A model generated the notes under the pieces. It ran no database searches. It saw nothing but the letters and a program-made list of their open reading frames with translations, and was not told where the DNA came from. Below are positions 1-7,100 of a stretch of DNA of 64,000 nt, one piece after another. How positions within the stretch are numbered: position 1 is the first letter of the stretch; every line of letters begins with the position of its first letter. The translations under genes were made by a program, and so were the position numbers. This DNA comes from Hamadaea tsunoensis DSM 44101. GTDB lineage: Bacteria; Actinomycetota; Actinomycetes; Mycobacteriales; Micromonosporaceae. The stretch lies in contig NZ_AUAX01000006.1 in the NCBI RefSeq assembly GCF_000428945.1, positions 332,003 through 396,002 of the forward strand. Direction: 5' to 3'.

Positions 1-172
1 GCGCGTCCCGGCTGTCGACGACCGTGGCGCTGCCGGGCGACGCGAGGCCGCCCGCGAACACCCAGTGCCCGTCGGCTCGCATCTTGTCGTTGAACACGTC
101 GATCGCGGCCATCTCGTCGTCCGTCGCCAGGCCGGGATCTTCGGTGAGCACGGACATCAGGTACTGCGCCAT
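1..172 (-). CDS. YciI-like (YCII-related/DGPF) family protein, 3'-truncated by window edge
   Basis: The 57 visible N-terminal residues begin MAQYLMSVLTEDPG and continue with a helix and GHWVFAGGLASP. This matches the start of the YCII-related/DGPF fold, small alpha-beta dimeric proteins often coded beside ECF sigma factors; the biochemical role of most members is unknown. The start at 172 is chosen because GAGGAG lies 9 nt upstream; an in-frame ATG at 181 directly abuts that ribosome site and is less likely. The gene leaves the window at base 1, so any C-terminal active-site His/Asp cannot be checked. Confidence 0.7.
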   Translation of the reverse strand, partial: MAQYLMSVLTEDPGLATDDEMAAIDVFNDKMRADGHWVFAGGLASPGSATVVDSRDA

Positions 173-294
173 CGGGATCATCTCCTCGGATCGTGCGGCC
201 GCCTTCGGGCCGCCTCACACTCTGCTACGAACAGGGGCGCCGCGATCCGACACGCTCTGCCAAGATTTTCCCGAGTCCACCGGAACGAGGTGTC

Positions 295-798
295 GTGAAA
301 CGGGAGATGGTTCTCGCCGCCGTCCTGGGGAGTGCCGGCCTCCTGGGCGGGATCGCGTACGCGGCGTTTGTTCTGTTCACACCGGATCCGACGGAGAAGG
401 GGCGGGCGGTCGCCGACCGGATCTCCACCACCGCCGGATTCGGGCAGGTGAGTCCGGGGGACGGCGCGAACCCGTCGTGCCATTGCGTACAGCGGTGGTT
501 CGTGGGGCCGGGCACGGTCGAGCCGCTCTCCGTCTTCGTCGCCCCGGATCTGCGCTGGAAGCAGGTTCAGGGTGTGCAGGAGACGGACGGTTGGCTGCCG
601 CTCGCGTCCGCGACGATGCCCGACGCCGATGGCGGCTCCTGCCATCTGAGCCTCGCCCGGGAGGAACCCGAGTACGCCCACGGCAGCCTCGCTGACGAGT
701 TCGGCCTGTCGGACGATCTGGCGAGCGGCTGGCGCCGGGGGACGCTGGTGATGCTGGAAGTGAACGTTCACTGCGACGGGGACACCGGCGGCTTCTGA
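295..798 (+). CDS. Hypothetical membrane-anchored or secreted protein
   Basis: This is a 167-aa protein of unknown function. After VKRE it has one hydrophobic segment (about residues 5-25) that is either a signal anchor or an uncleaved signal peptide, followed by a soluble domain of about 140 residues with a CHC motif near residue 60 and two further cysteines that could form disulfides outside the cell. The GTG start at 295 is preferred because GAGG lies 4 nt upstream and the hydrophobic segment then sits at the N-terminus; a longer reading to 193 would put a charged extension in front. It is transcribed away from the YciI-like gene and no family was recognised. Confidence 0.6.
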   Translation: MKREMVLAAVLGSAGLLGGIAYAAFVLFTPDPTEKGRAVADRISTTAGFGQVSPGDGANPSCHCVQRWFVGPGTVEPLSVFVAPDLRWKQVQGVQETDGWLPLASATMPDADGGSCHLSLAREEPEYAHGSLADEFGLSDDLASGWRRGTLVMLEVNVHCDGDTGGF

Positions 799-873
799 CC
801 TGATTGACCATATGACCGGCAGTCCGTAGGTTCGGAACCCGACTGATCCGGTACGCCGAGAGAGGCGGACATC

Positions 874-1446
874 ATGAGTGTCCTTGCCACCGTGCTGACC
901 CCGCTCGGCCGGCTGCTGCGCAACAAGCGTGCCGGTGACGAGCACAGTGTCCGCAACTCCACCGAGTTGGCCGGACCCGCCACGATCCAGGTCGTGAGTC
1001 CCTCGTTCGAGGAGGGCGGACCGATTCCGGACCGGCACTGCTCGATGGATCTCGGCCCGAACCTGTCACCGGAGCTGTCGTGGACCGGCGTGCCGTCGAG
1101 CACCCGCCAGCTGCTGCTGATCATCGAGGACATCGACGTGCCGATGAGCCGGCCGGGCGTACACACGGTGGCGCTGTTCGGGCCGGCGGTGGCGGGGTTC
1201 GCCGAGGGGAAGCTGGGCCCGGACAACCCGACCGTCCGCTATGTACCGACCCGCGGCGGGCGTACCGGGTACTTCGGGCCGCGGCCGTTCCCGGGGCACG
1301 GCGTACACCGGTACGGGTTCCATCTGTACGCCCTGGACACCGCGATCCCCGCGGACCGTCCGGTCGAGTCGCTCGACGCACTGCTGCCCCTGGTCGACGG
1401 CCACGTGATCGCCACCGGCGTCCTCAACGGCATCAAGGAAGGCTGA
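874..1446 (+). CDS. YbhB/YbcL (PEBP, Raf kinase inhibitor-like) family protein
   Basis: This 190-aa protein has the phosphatidylethanolamine-binding protein fold. Visible hallmarks are the SPSFEEGGPIPDRH segment, the DLGPNLSPELSWTGVP ligand-pocket motif (about residues 67-82), IIEDIDVPMSRPGVHT and GVHRYGFHLYALD. Bacterial members are small cytoplasmic or periplasmic proteins with poorly defined ligands. The N-terminal 40 residues are an extension beyond the usual core of about 150 residues and show no signal peptide. A GAGAGAGG ribosome site lies 6-8 nt before ATG 874. The gene appears monocistronic. Confidence 0.9.
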   Translation: MSVLATVLTPLGRLLRNKRAGDEHSVRNSTELAGPATIQVVSPSFEEGGPIPDRHCSMDLGPNLSPELSWTGVPSSTRQLLLIIEDIDVPMSRPGVHTVALFGPAVAGFAEGKLGPDNPTVRYVPTRGGRTGYFGPRPFPGHGVHRYGFHLYALDTAIPADRPVESLDALLPLVDGHVIATGVLNGIKEG

Positions 1447-1456
1447 CCGGTTCAGG

Positions 1457-1485
1457 CCGGGCCCCGACCAGGTTGAGCGGCCCGG
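1457..1485. terminator. Weak hairpin after the YbhB-like gene
   Basis: CCGGGCC at 1457-1463 pairs perfectly with GGCCCGG at 1479-1485 around a 15-nt loop, 11 nt past the stop of the YbhB-like gene and before the convergent DinB gene. There is no T-tract, so its action as a terminator is inferred from position only. Confidence 0.35.
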
Positions 1486-1487
1486 AA

Positions 1488-1535
1488 GCGCCTGAACAGC
1501 TCAACCGCGCCTGAACAGGTCAAACGCGGCTGAAC
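1488..1535. repeat. 19-bp tandem repeat, about 2.5 units
   Basis: Two 19-bp units beginning GCGCCTGAACAG (1488-1506 and 1507-1525) follow each other directly, and a third partial unit starts at 1526. They differ at two positions. The repeat overlaps the last codons and stop of the DinB gene, so it may be a slippage product at the 3' end. Confidence 0.7.
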
Positions 1536-2077
1536 GCGTACGCGCCGCCGGGCGGGTCCTCGCCGACCACGCCGTCGATCGACTCCCGGATGAGATCGGC
1601 GTGTCCCGTGTGCCGCGCGTACTCCTCGATCATGTCGATCAGCAGGCGGCGGAGGCTGGGCCGCCGCCCGGACGGAGTGGTGTACACCGTCGCGAACTCC
1701 AGGCCGCCGGCCGTGATCGCCTCGGTGATCTGGAGCCGGGAGCGGGCGACGCACGTCTCCCACAGCGCTACGAGGCCCTCGGGTGTGTCGTCGTCGGCGA
1801 CCAGCCAGTCCCAGTCGGGGTGGGTCTTCCAGTCGGCGGAGGCGAACGGCTCGTGGTGGTCCCGGCCGTGCAGCATGTGGGTGAACTTGTGGTCCTCGCA
1901 GGCGGCGAGGTGTTTGAGCAGGCCGCCAGGGGTGATCGCGGACGGCCGCAGGCGGGTGCGGATTCCGGCCGCGTCGAGGCCGCCGCACTTCCAGGCGAGC
2001 GTGGCGCGCTGGCGTTCCAGGGAGCCGAGCAGGGTGTCGATCTCGTCGCCGGCCAGGGGCGGTTCCGGGTAGGTCAT
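1520..2077 (-). CDS. DinB family (DUF664) protein
   Basis: This 185-aa protein fits the DinB/DUF664 four-helix family, which is built like mycothiol- or bacillithiol-dependent metalloenzymes. The typical opening GDEIDTLLGSLERQRATLAWK is followed by GLLKHLAACEDH (first metal-binding His region) and, near the C-terminus, DMIEEYARHTGHADLIRESIDG with the HxxH-like pair. Such proteins are often stress- or resistance-associated thiol-transferases, but no substrate can be named here. The ATG at 2077 gives the canonical start; a longer frame to 2131 would run through the operator. It is divergent from a TetR gene whose operator lies between the two, which suggests control by that repressor. Confidence 0.88.
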   Translation of the reverse strand: MTYPEPPLAGDEIDTLLGSLERQRATLAWKCGGLDAAGIRTRLRPSAITPGGLLKHLAACEDHKFTHMLHGRDHHEPFASADWKTHPDWDWLVADDDTPEGLVALWETCVARSRLQITEAITAGGLEFATVYTTPSGRRPSLRRLLIDMIEEYARHTGHADLIRESIDGVVGEDPPGGAYAFSRV

Positions 2078-2123
2078 GGGCCGATCGTCACAGCGATTCC
2101 CGACATCCTGTGTCGCATAGCAT

Positions 2124-2138
2124 TTGAACATCGTTCAA
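2124..2138. promoter_or_regulatory. TetR operator, perfect 15-bp palindrome
   Basis: TTGAACATCGTTCAA has 6-bp arms (TTGAAC/GTTCAA) around ATC. It lies in the 81-bp divergent region between the DinB and TetR starts. Its left arm coincides with the predicted -35 hexamer of the TetR gene, so binding would block that promoter directly. Confidence 0.75.
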
Positions 2139-2152
2139 GTGCTGGTTATCGT
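2124..2152 (+). promoter_or_regulatory. Predicted leaderless promoter of the TetR gene
   Basis: TTGAAC (2124-2129), a 17-nt spacer and TATCGT (2147-2152) form a good sigma-A-type promoter. The -10 is 6 nt before ATG 2159, so transcription would begin at or next to the start codon, giving a leaderless mRNA. No ribosome site is present, which agrees. Confidence 0.6.
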
Positions 2153-2158
2153 GCGGGC

Positions 2159-2863
2159 ATGCCGCGTGACACGCTGAGCCGCGACCAGATCCTGCGGGCC
2201 GCCGTCGAACTGCTCGACGCCGAGGGCCTGGAAGGGCTCAACATGCGCGCGCTCGGGCAGCGGCTCGGTTCCGCCGCCACCGCCGTGTACTGGCACGTGG
2301 GCAGCAAGGACAACCTCGTCGCCTTGGCGGGCGACCTCGCCTGGAACGAGATCGACCTGCCGGAGGTCACGCCCGGCACCTGGCGCCCGGCCGCGACCGC
2401 GCTGGCGACCGGCCTCTACGGCATGCTGTGCCGGCATCCGTGGGTGCTGCAGGCCTTCGGGACGTTCCTCCTCGTCGGCCCGGGCAAGGCGCGCTACGAC
2501 GATCGCAGCCTCGCCGTCTACGAGGAGGCCGGATTCCCGGGTACGCAGGCCGACCAGGCGGCCGCCGCGGTCTTCACGTTCGTGCTCGGCAACGCGCTCG
2601 GTGCGTCGGCCGCGGCCGCCGTGCGGCGCCGCCTGGCCCGTGAGGGCGAGTCCGCCGAGGCGCAGCTGAAAGAGGCCATGGCCAAAGCCGTCGAGTACGC
2701 GTCGGCGTACCCGAGGTTGCGGCCCCGGCTGGACACCGCGTCGTCCGGGTACGCGGCCTCGCCCGAGCAGACCTTCGAGCTGGGACTGGCAGCGGTCCTG
2801 GATGGGCTGGCCGGGCGACTGGGCGCTGACCAGCCGTCGAACGGCAGCCGAACACCGCTGTAA
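2159..2863 (+). CDS. TetR family transcriptional regulator (TetR_C-type)
   Basis: This 234-aa repressor opens with a canonical TetR DNA-binding domain: LSRDQILRAAVELLDAEGLEGLNMRALGQRLG then SAATAVYWHVGSKDNLVALAGD, i.e. helix-turn-helix within residues 5-50. The C-terminal domain is helical, with the WLMCRHPW-like region (GMLCRHPWVLQAFG) seen in TetR_C members that sense hydrophobic ligands. The start at 2159 fits a leaderless promoter. The operator overlapping its -35 suggests autorepression and control of the divergent DinB gene. The inducer is unknown. Confidence 0.9.
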   Translation: MPRDTLSRDQILRAAVELLDAEGLEGLNMRALGQRLGSAATAVYWHVGSKDNLVALAGDLAWNEIDLPEVTPGTWRPAATALATGLYGMLCRHPWVLQAFGTFLLVGPGKARYDDRSLAVYEEAGFPGTQADQAAAAVFTFVLGNALGASAAAAVRRRLAREGESAEAQLKEAMAKAVEYASAYPRLRPRLDTASSGYAASPEQTFELGLAAVLDGLAGRLGADQPSNGSRTPL

Positions 2864-2897
2864 CGGGCACATCGGCAAGCGTCGCTGAGCTGCAATA

Positions 2898-2937
2898 GAA
2901 CACGTGTTCCACAGGGTTATCCACAGGCTGTGGACGG
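2898..2937. promoter_or_regulatory. Two adjacent palindromes, one with a consensus DnaA-box word
   Basis: GAACACGTGTTC (2898-2909) is a perfect 12-bp palindrome. TCCACAGGCTGTGGA (2920-2934) has 7-bp arms around one G. TTATCCACA (2917-2925) equals the bacterial DnaA-box consensus, and the opposite arm is a weaker match. They lie upstream of the luciferase-like gene. No dnaA, dnaN or AT-rich unwinding region is present, so this is not an origin. Confidence 0.5.
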
Positions 2938-3027
2938 GAATAGTTGAAGCGTCAAGTATCGTTGTGCGGGGCAGCTGTGGCGCAGAGAAGCGTGACGCAG
3001 CGAAGACGGACGACCGAGGAGCGGGCA

Positions 3028-4170
3028 ATGCAGTCGGGTAGGCAGGACGGAATGCAGTTCGGCATCTTCACCGTGGGCGACGTGACCCCGGATCCCACGA
3101 CGGGCCGGGAACCCACCGAGGCCGAGCGGATCAAGGCGATGGTCACGATCGCGCTGAAGGCCGAAGAGGTCGGGCTGGACGTGTTCGCGACCGGCGAGCA
3201 CCACAACCCGCCGTTCGTGCCCTCGTCGCCGACGACGATGCTCGGCTACATCGCGGCGCGTACGCGCAACCTGCTGCTGTCCACGTCGACGACGCTGATC
3301 ACCACCAACGACCCGGTGAAGATCGCGGAGGACTACGCGATGCTCCAGCACCTGGCCGACGGCCGGGTGGACCTGATGATGGGCCGCGGCAACACCGGTC
3401 CGGTGTATCCGTGGTTCGGCCAGGACATCCGCAACGGCATCTCGCTGGCGCTGGAGAACTACGCGCTGCTGCGCCGGCTGTGGCGCGAGGACGTGGTGGA
3501 CTGGAAGGGCCAGTTCCGTACCCCGCTGCAGTCCTTCACTTCTACCCCGCGGCCGCTGGACGGCGTACCGCCGTTCGTGTGGCACGGGTCGATCCGCAGC
3601 CCCGAGATCGCCGAGCAGGCCGCCTACTACGGTGACGGGTTCTTCGCCAACCACATCTTCTGGCCGAAGGAGCACACCCAGCGGATGATCGGGCTGTACC
3701 GCCAGCGCTTCGAGCACTACGGCCACGGCTCCGCCGACCAGGCGATCGTCGGCCTCGGCGGGCAGGTCTTCATGCGCAAGAACTCCCAGGACGCGGTACG
3801 CGAGTTCCGCCCCTACTTCGACAACGCCCCGGTCTACGGCCACGGGCCGTCGCTGGAGGACTTCACGCGCGAGACCCCGCTGACCGTCGGCAGCCCGCAG
3901 GAGGTCATCGACCGTACGCTGGGATTCCGGGACTACGTCGGCGACTACCAGCGGCAGTTGTTCCTCATGGACCACGCGGGGCTGCCGCTGAAGACGGTCC
4001 TGGAGCAGCTGGACCTGCTGGGTGAGGAAGTCGTGCCGGTGCTGCGCCGGGAATTCGCCGCCCTGCGGCCCGCGCACGTGCCGGCCGCGCCCACCCACGC
4101 GAGCCTGAAGGCAGCCGCCGAGCAGGCCGGCAAGCCGGCCGCCGAGACCGAGGAGCAGGTGCCCGCATGA
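3028..4170 (+). CDS. Luciferase-like FMN-dependent monooxygenase (CE1758 type)
   Basis: This 380-aa protein is a TIM-barrel luciferase-like monooxygenase, which oxidises an unknown substrate with reduced FMN and oxygen. MQFGIFTVGDVTPDP, FATGEHHNPPFVPSSP, ISTSTTLITTNDPVKIAEDYAMLQHLADGRVDLMMGRGN and HGSIRSPEIAEQAA are the usual barrel and flavin-site motifs. The partner immediately downstream overlaps it by 4 nt (ATGA) and is an FMN reductase, the two-gene arrangement described for the Corynebacterium CE1758/CE1759-like families. ATG 3028 is favoured over an upstream extension because GAGGAG precedes it by 7 nt. The C-terminal 40 residues are Ala/Pro-rich and probably disordered. Confidence 0.88.
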   Translation: MQSGRQDGMQFGIFTVGDVTPDPTTGREPTEAERIKAMVTIALKAEEVGLDVFATGEHHNPPFVPSSPTTMLGYIAARTRNLLLSTSTTLITTNDPVKIAEDYAMLQHLADGRVDLMMGRGNTGPVYPWFGQDIRNGISLALENYALLRRLWREDVVDWKGQFRTPLQSFTSTPRPLDGVPPFVWHGSIRSPEIAEQAAYYGDGFFANHIFWPKEHTQRMIGLYRQRFEHYGHGSADQAIVGLGGQVFMRKNSQDAVREFRPYFDNAPVYGHGPSLEDFTRETPLTVGSPQEVIDRTLGFRDYVGDYQRQLFLMDHAGLPLKTVLEQLDLLGEEVVPVLRREFAALRPAHVPAAPTHASLKAAAEQAGKPAAETEEQVPA

Positions 4171-4781
4171 CCAGCCGGAAGCTCGTGGTGATCTCCTCCG
4201 GTCTGAGCCAGCCGTCGTCCACGAGGCTGCTGGCCGACCGGCTGGCGGCGGCGACCGTCGAGGAGCTGAAGCTGCTCGGGATCGCGGCCGAGGTGCGCAC
4301 CGTCGAGGTACGCGACCACGCCCACGACATCGTGAACAACGTGCTGACGGGGTTCCCGAGCGGACAGTGGCGTACCGAGGTGGAGGCGATCGGAGCGGCC
4401 GACGGCGTGATCGCGGTGACCCCGGTCCTCAAAGCGTCGTACGCGGGCATCTTCAAGACCCTGCTCGACGTCCTGGACGAGGGCGCGCTGGCCGGCAAGC
4501 CGGTGGCGATCGCGGCGAGCGGCGGCACCGCCCGGCACTCGCTGATCCTGGAGCACGCGGTGCGGCCGGTGTTCGCGTACTTGCGGGCGGTCGTGGTGCC
4601 GACGGCCGTGTTCGCGGCGGCCGAGGACTGGTCGGGCGGGGCGTCGGCGGACTCGCTGCGGGAGCGGATCGGGCGGGCGGCCGCGGAGCTCGCCGAGCAG
4701 ATCGCCCAGCGGGAGCCGGCCAAGCCGGCCGACCCGTTCGCCCTCACGGCCTCGTTCGAGGACCTGCTGCCGAAAGACTGA
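4167..4781 (+). CDS. NAD(P)H-dependent FMN reductase (CE1759 type)
   Basis: This 204-aa flavodoxin-fold reductase supplies reduced FMN, most likely to the luciferase-like enzyme coded just upstream. LVVISSGLSQPSSTRLLAD is the phosphate-binding start, DGVIAVTPVLKASYAGIFKTLLDVLD contains the NADPH-dependent FMN-reductase signature, and PVAIAASGGTARHSL follows. The start codon overlaps the upstream stop (ATGA), so the two are translationally coupled. Residues after about 180 are Ala/Pro-rich. A strong hairpin ends the operon at 4832-4866. Confidence 0.9.
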   Translation: MTSRKLVVISSGLSQPSSTRLLADRLAAATVEELKLLGIAAEVRTVEVRDHAHDIVNNVLTGFPSGQWRTEVEAIGAADGVIAVTPVLKASYAGIFKTLLDVLDEGALAGKPVAIAASGGTARHSLILEHAVRPVFAYLRAVVVPTAVFAAAEDWSGGASADSLRERIGRAAAELAEQIAQREPAKPADPFALTASFEDLLPKD

Positions 4782-4831
4782 CGCAGGCAGACGCGGACCG
4801 ACACAGGCGGCCCACGCGCGGACTAAACGAC

Positions 4832-4866
4832 ACGCGGACGCGGTAACAATATGACCGCGTCCGCGT
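4832..4866 (+). terminator. GC-rich hairpin ending the monooxygenase/reductase operon
   Basis: A perfect 12-bp stem (ACGCGGACGCGG at 4832-4843 with its complement at 4855-4866) closes an 11-nt AT-rich loop. There is no clear T-tract, as is common for actinobacterial terminators. It lies 50 nt after the FMN reductase stop. Confidence 0.6.
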
Positions 4867-5027
4867 CGCGCATCCGACGCCTCTTGGCAAAAGCGCAGGT
4901 CAGCGGCCTATTAAATGACACGTGACCGGGCGCACAGTGTCGCGTACAGGACCGGGTATTCACTTTCGTAACTGCGACGGCCGTCCCTACCGTGAGTGCA
5001 CACCGCCTCACCAAGGGAGATCCATCC

Positions 5028-6404
5028 ATGTCTGCCCAGCAACGCCACGGCCACGCGATCGTCCTCGGCGCCAGCATCGCCGGCCTCGCCGCGGCCCGTG
5101 TCCTCAGCGAGTCGTTCGCGAAGGTCACCGTCTTCGACCGCGACGAGCTGCCCGCCGGCCACCACGCCCGGCGCGGCGTACCCCAGGGCGAGCACACCCA
5201 CGGCCTGCTCGCCCGCGGCCGCCAAGTGCTCGAGGAACTCTTCGAGGACTTCATACCGGAGGTGACCGCGCTCGGCGCGATCCCGATCGACGTCCAGCGC
5301 GACGTGCTGTGGATCAACGACGGCCACCAGCTCGCGAACGCCGAATCCGGGCTGCTCGGCCTGTGCATCAGCCGGCCGACGCTCGAAGGCTACGTGCGTA
5401 CGCGGGTGGCCGGACTGTCCAACGTGGAGATCCGGGATCGCCACGAGGCGCTCGGCTACCTCACCTCCGCCGACCGGACCCGGGTCACCGGCGTACGCGT
5501 ACTGCCGAAGAACGGCGACCCGGTCGAGCTCGCGGCCGACCTGGTGATCGACGCGACCGGGCGGGGCAACCGGGGCTCGACGTGGCTCACGGCGATCGGC
5601 TACGAGCCGGCGGCCGAGGAGCACGTCGACCCGCAGACGGTCTACATGACCCGCGAATTCCGGCGTGCGCCGGGAACGCTGCCGTACGCGGGGATCGTCG
5701 AGAGCCCGTGGCCGGACAACCCGGTGGGCGGCGTGGCGATCGCGGTGGACGGCGACCGGTGGATGGTCACGCTGCTCGGCTGCGGCCCCGGCCAGGCGCC
5801 GCCGGCCGACATCGACGCGTTCGTGGAGTTCACCAAGCGGCTGCCGCACCCCGCGATGTACGAACTGGTCAGCACCTGCGAGCCGGTCGGCCCGCCGCTG
5901 AAGCTGCGGCTGCCGACCAGCGTTCGGCGCCGGTACGAGCACCTGCGGCGGCTGCCGGAGGGCCTGGTTTCGATCGGCGACTCGGTCTGCGCGTTCAACC
6001 CCGCCTACGGCCAGGGCATGACGTCGGCGATCGCGCAGGCCATGGCGCTGCGCGACTGCCTCGCCCGGGGCCGGTCCGGGCTGCCGAAGCGGTTCTACGC
6101 GGCCGCCGCGAAGATCATCGACGTGCCGTGGAGCATCGCGGTCGGCGCCGATCTGCGCTTCGAGCACGTCGCCGGGGAACGCACGCGGCAGGTCGAGTTC
6201 CTCAACGGCTACGTCGGCCGGCTGCACGTCGCCGCGGCCGCGTACCCGGCGGTCGGCACGGCGTTCCTCAAGGTCGCGAACCTGATGGCGCCGCCGCCCG
6301 CGCTTTTCGCGCCCAACGTGCTCGCCCGCGTCCTGCTGCACGGCACGGCGCCGGCCCGCCCGGTGGTCACCCCCGCCGAGCGGGAAAAGGTGTCCGTCGC
6401 CTGA
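5028..6404 (+). CDS. FAD-dependent oxidoreductase/monooxygenase
   Basis: This 458-aa flavoprotein carries an N-terminal Rossmann site (AIVLGASIAGLAAARVLSES...VTVFDRD, residues 9-41), ARRGVPQGEHTHGLLARG typical of the tetracycline-monooxygenase-like group, LVIDATGRGNRGS, and the second FAD motif GLVSIGDSVCAFNPAYGQGMTSA (about residues 312-334). Such enzymes hydroxylate or epoxidise small hydrophobic molecules; the substrate is not inferable here. ATG 5028 is preceded by AAGGGAGA at 8 nt; a start at 4992 lacks a ribosome site. It stands alone between two hairpins, so it is probably transcribed by itself. Confidence 0.82.
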   Translation: MSAQQRHGHAIVLGASIAGLAAARVLSESFAKVTVFDRDELPAGHHARRGVPQGEHTHGLLARGRQVLEELFEDFIPEVTALGAIPIDVQRDVLWINDGHQLANAESGLLGLCISRPTLEGYVRTRVAGLSNVEIRDRHEALGYLTSADRTRVTGVRVLPKNGDPVELAADLVIDATGRGNRGSTWLTAIGYEPAAEEHVDPQTVYMTREFRRAPGTLPYAGIVESPWPDNPVGGVAIAVDGDRWMVTLLGCGPGQAPPADIDAFVEFTKRLPHPAMYELVSTCEPVGPPLKLRLPTSVRRRYEHLRRLPEGLVSIGDSVCAFNPAYGQGMTSAIAQAMALRDCLARGRSGLPKRFYAAAAKIIDVPWSIAVGADLRFEHVAGERTRQVEFLNGYVGRLHVAAAAYPAVGTAFLKVANLMAPPPALFAPNVLARVLLHGTAPARPVVTPAEREKVSVA

Positions 6405-6413
6405 GGACACACC

Positions 6414-6447
6414 GCGCAGCGCCCGGGATGATCCCCGGGCGCTGCGC
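6414..6447. terminator. 14-bp perfect stem-loop terminator
   Basis: Bases 6414-6427 (GCGCAGCGCCCGGG) pair perfectly with 6434-6447 across a 6-nt loop, 10 nt after the FAD oxidoreductase stop. It sits just before the next start codon at 6461, so it isolates the FMN reductase from read-through. Confidence 0.8.
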
Positions 6448-6460
6448 CATACTCGGCCCC

Positions 6461-7036
6461 ATGCGCGTACTGGCCTTCGCCGCGTCGACCCGCGCCGGGT
6501 CCGTGAATCTCACCCTTGCCAAGCTCGTGGTACGCGTCGCGGAGCGCTCGGGTTCGTCCGTCGACTTCGCGGACTACGCCGATTTCGCGGTGCCGGTCTA
6601 CGGCGGGGACGTCGAGGCCGCCGACGGGATCCCGCCCGGCGCGTACGCCTTCGCGGACCGCGTACGCGCGGCCGACGCGTTCATGATCGTGTCGCCGGAG
6701 TACAACGCGAGCATGCCGGGCCACCTGAAGAACCTGATCGACTGGGTTTCCCGGATCAAGCCGCAGCCCCTCTGGGGTACGCATGCCCTGCTGGCCTCGG
6801 CGTCACCCCGGCTGACCGGCGGCAACCGCGGGCTGTGGGCGCTGCGCGTACCCCTGGAGCACCTCGGCACGCGGGTGTTCCCGGAGATGTTCTCGTTGTC
6901 CGCCGCGGACGAGGCGTTCACGGAATCCGGGGAATTGATCAGTGCCAAGTACGACAAACGCCTTACCAGCAGTGTCACGGATTTCCTCGATCTCGTAGCG
7001 GCCGTGCGGGGTCACGGTCGGCCGTCTGTCGGATAG
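6461..7036 (+). CDS. NADPH-dependent FMN reductase (flavodoxin-fold)
   Basis: This 191-aa protein belongs to the NADPH-dependent FMN reductase/ArsH-ChrR-like group. The phosphate-binding loop FAASTRAGSVNLTLAKLV (residues 5-22) and the family signature FMIVSPEYNASMPGHLKNLIDWVSR (about residues 74-98) are clear. It is cytoplasmic and may reduce quinones or supply FMNH2. A -10-like CATACT 6 nt before ATG 6461 suggests a leaderless transcript starting just after the terminator. The next gene begins 64 nt later on the same strand. Confidence 0.9.
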   Translation: MRVLAFAASTRAGSVNLTLAKLVVRVAERSGSSVDFADYADFAVPVYGGDVEAADGIPPGAYAFADRVRAADAFMIVSPEYNASMPGHLKNLIDWVSRIKPQPLWGTHALLASASPRLTGGNRGLWALRVPLEHLGTRVFPEMFSLSAADEAFTESGELISAKYDKRLTSSVTDFLDLVAAVRGHGRPSVG

Positions 7037-7100
7037 TCACCTCGACTTTCGGGTGGCGGGCTGCCATCCGGTCGGCCCCGGGCGTGGGACCATCAAAGGC

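Noticed and set aside
2917..2925. Replication origin
   Set aside because: A single consensus DnaA box without dnaA, dnaN, box clusters or an AT-rich stretch is not an origin.
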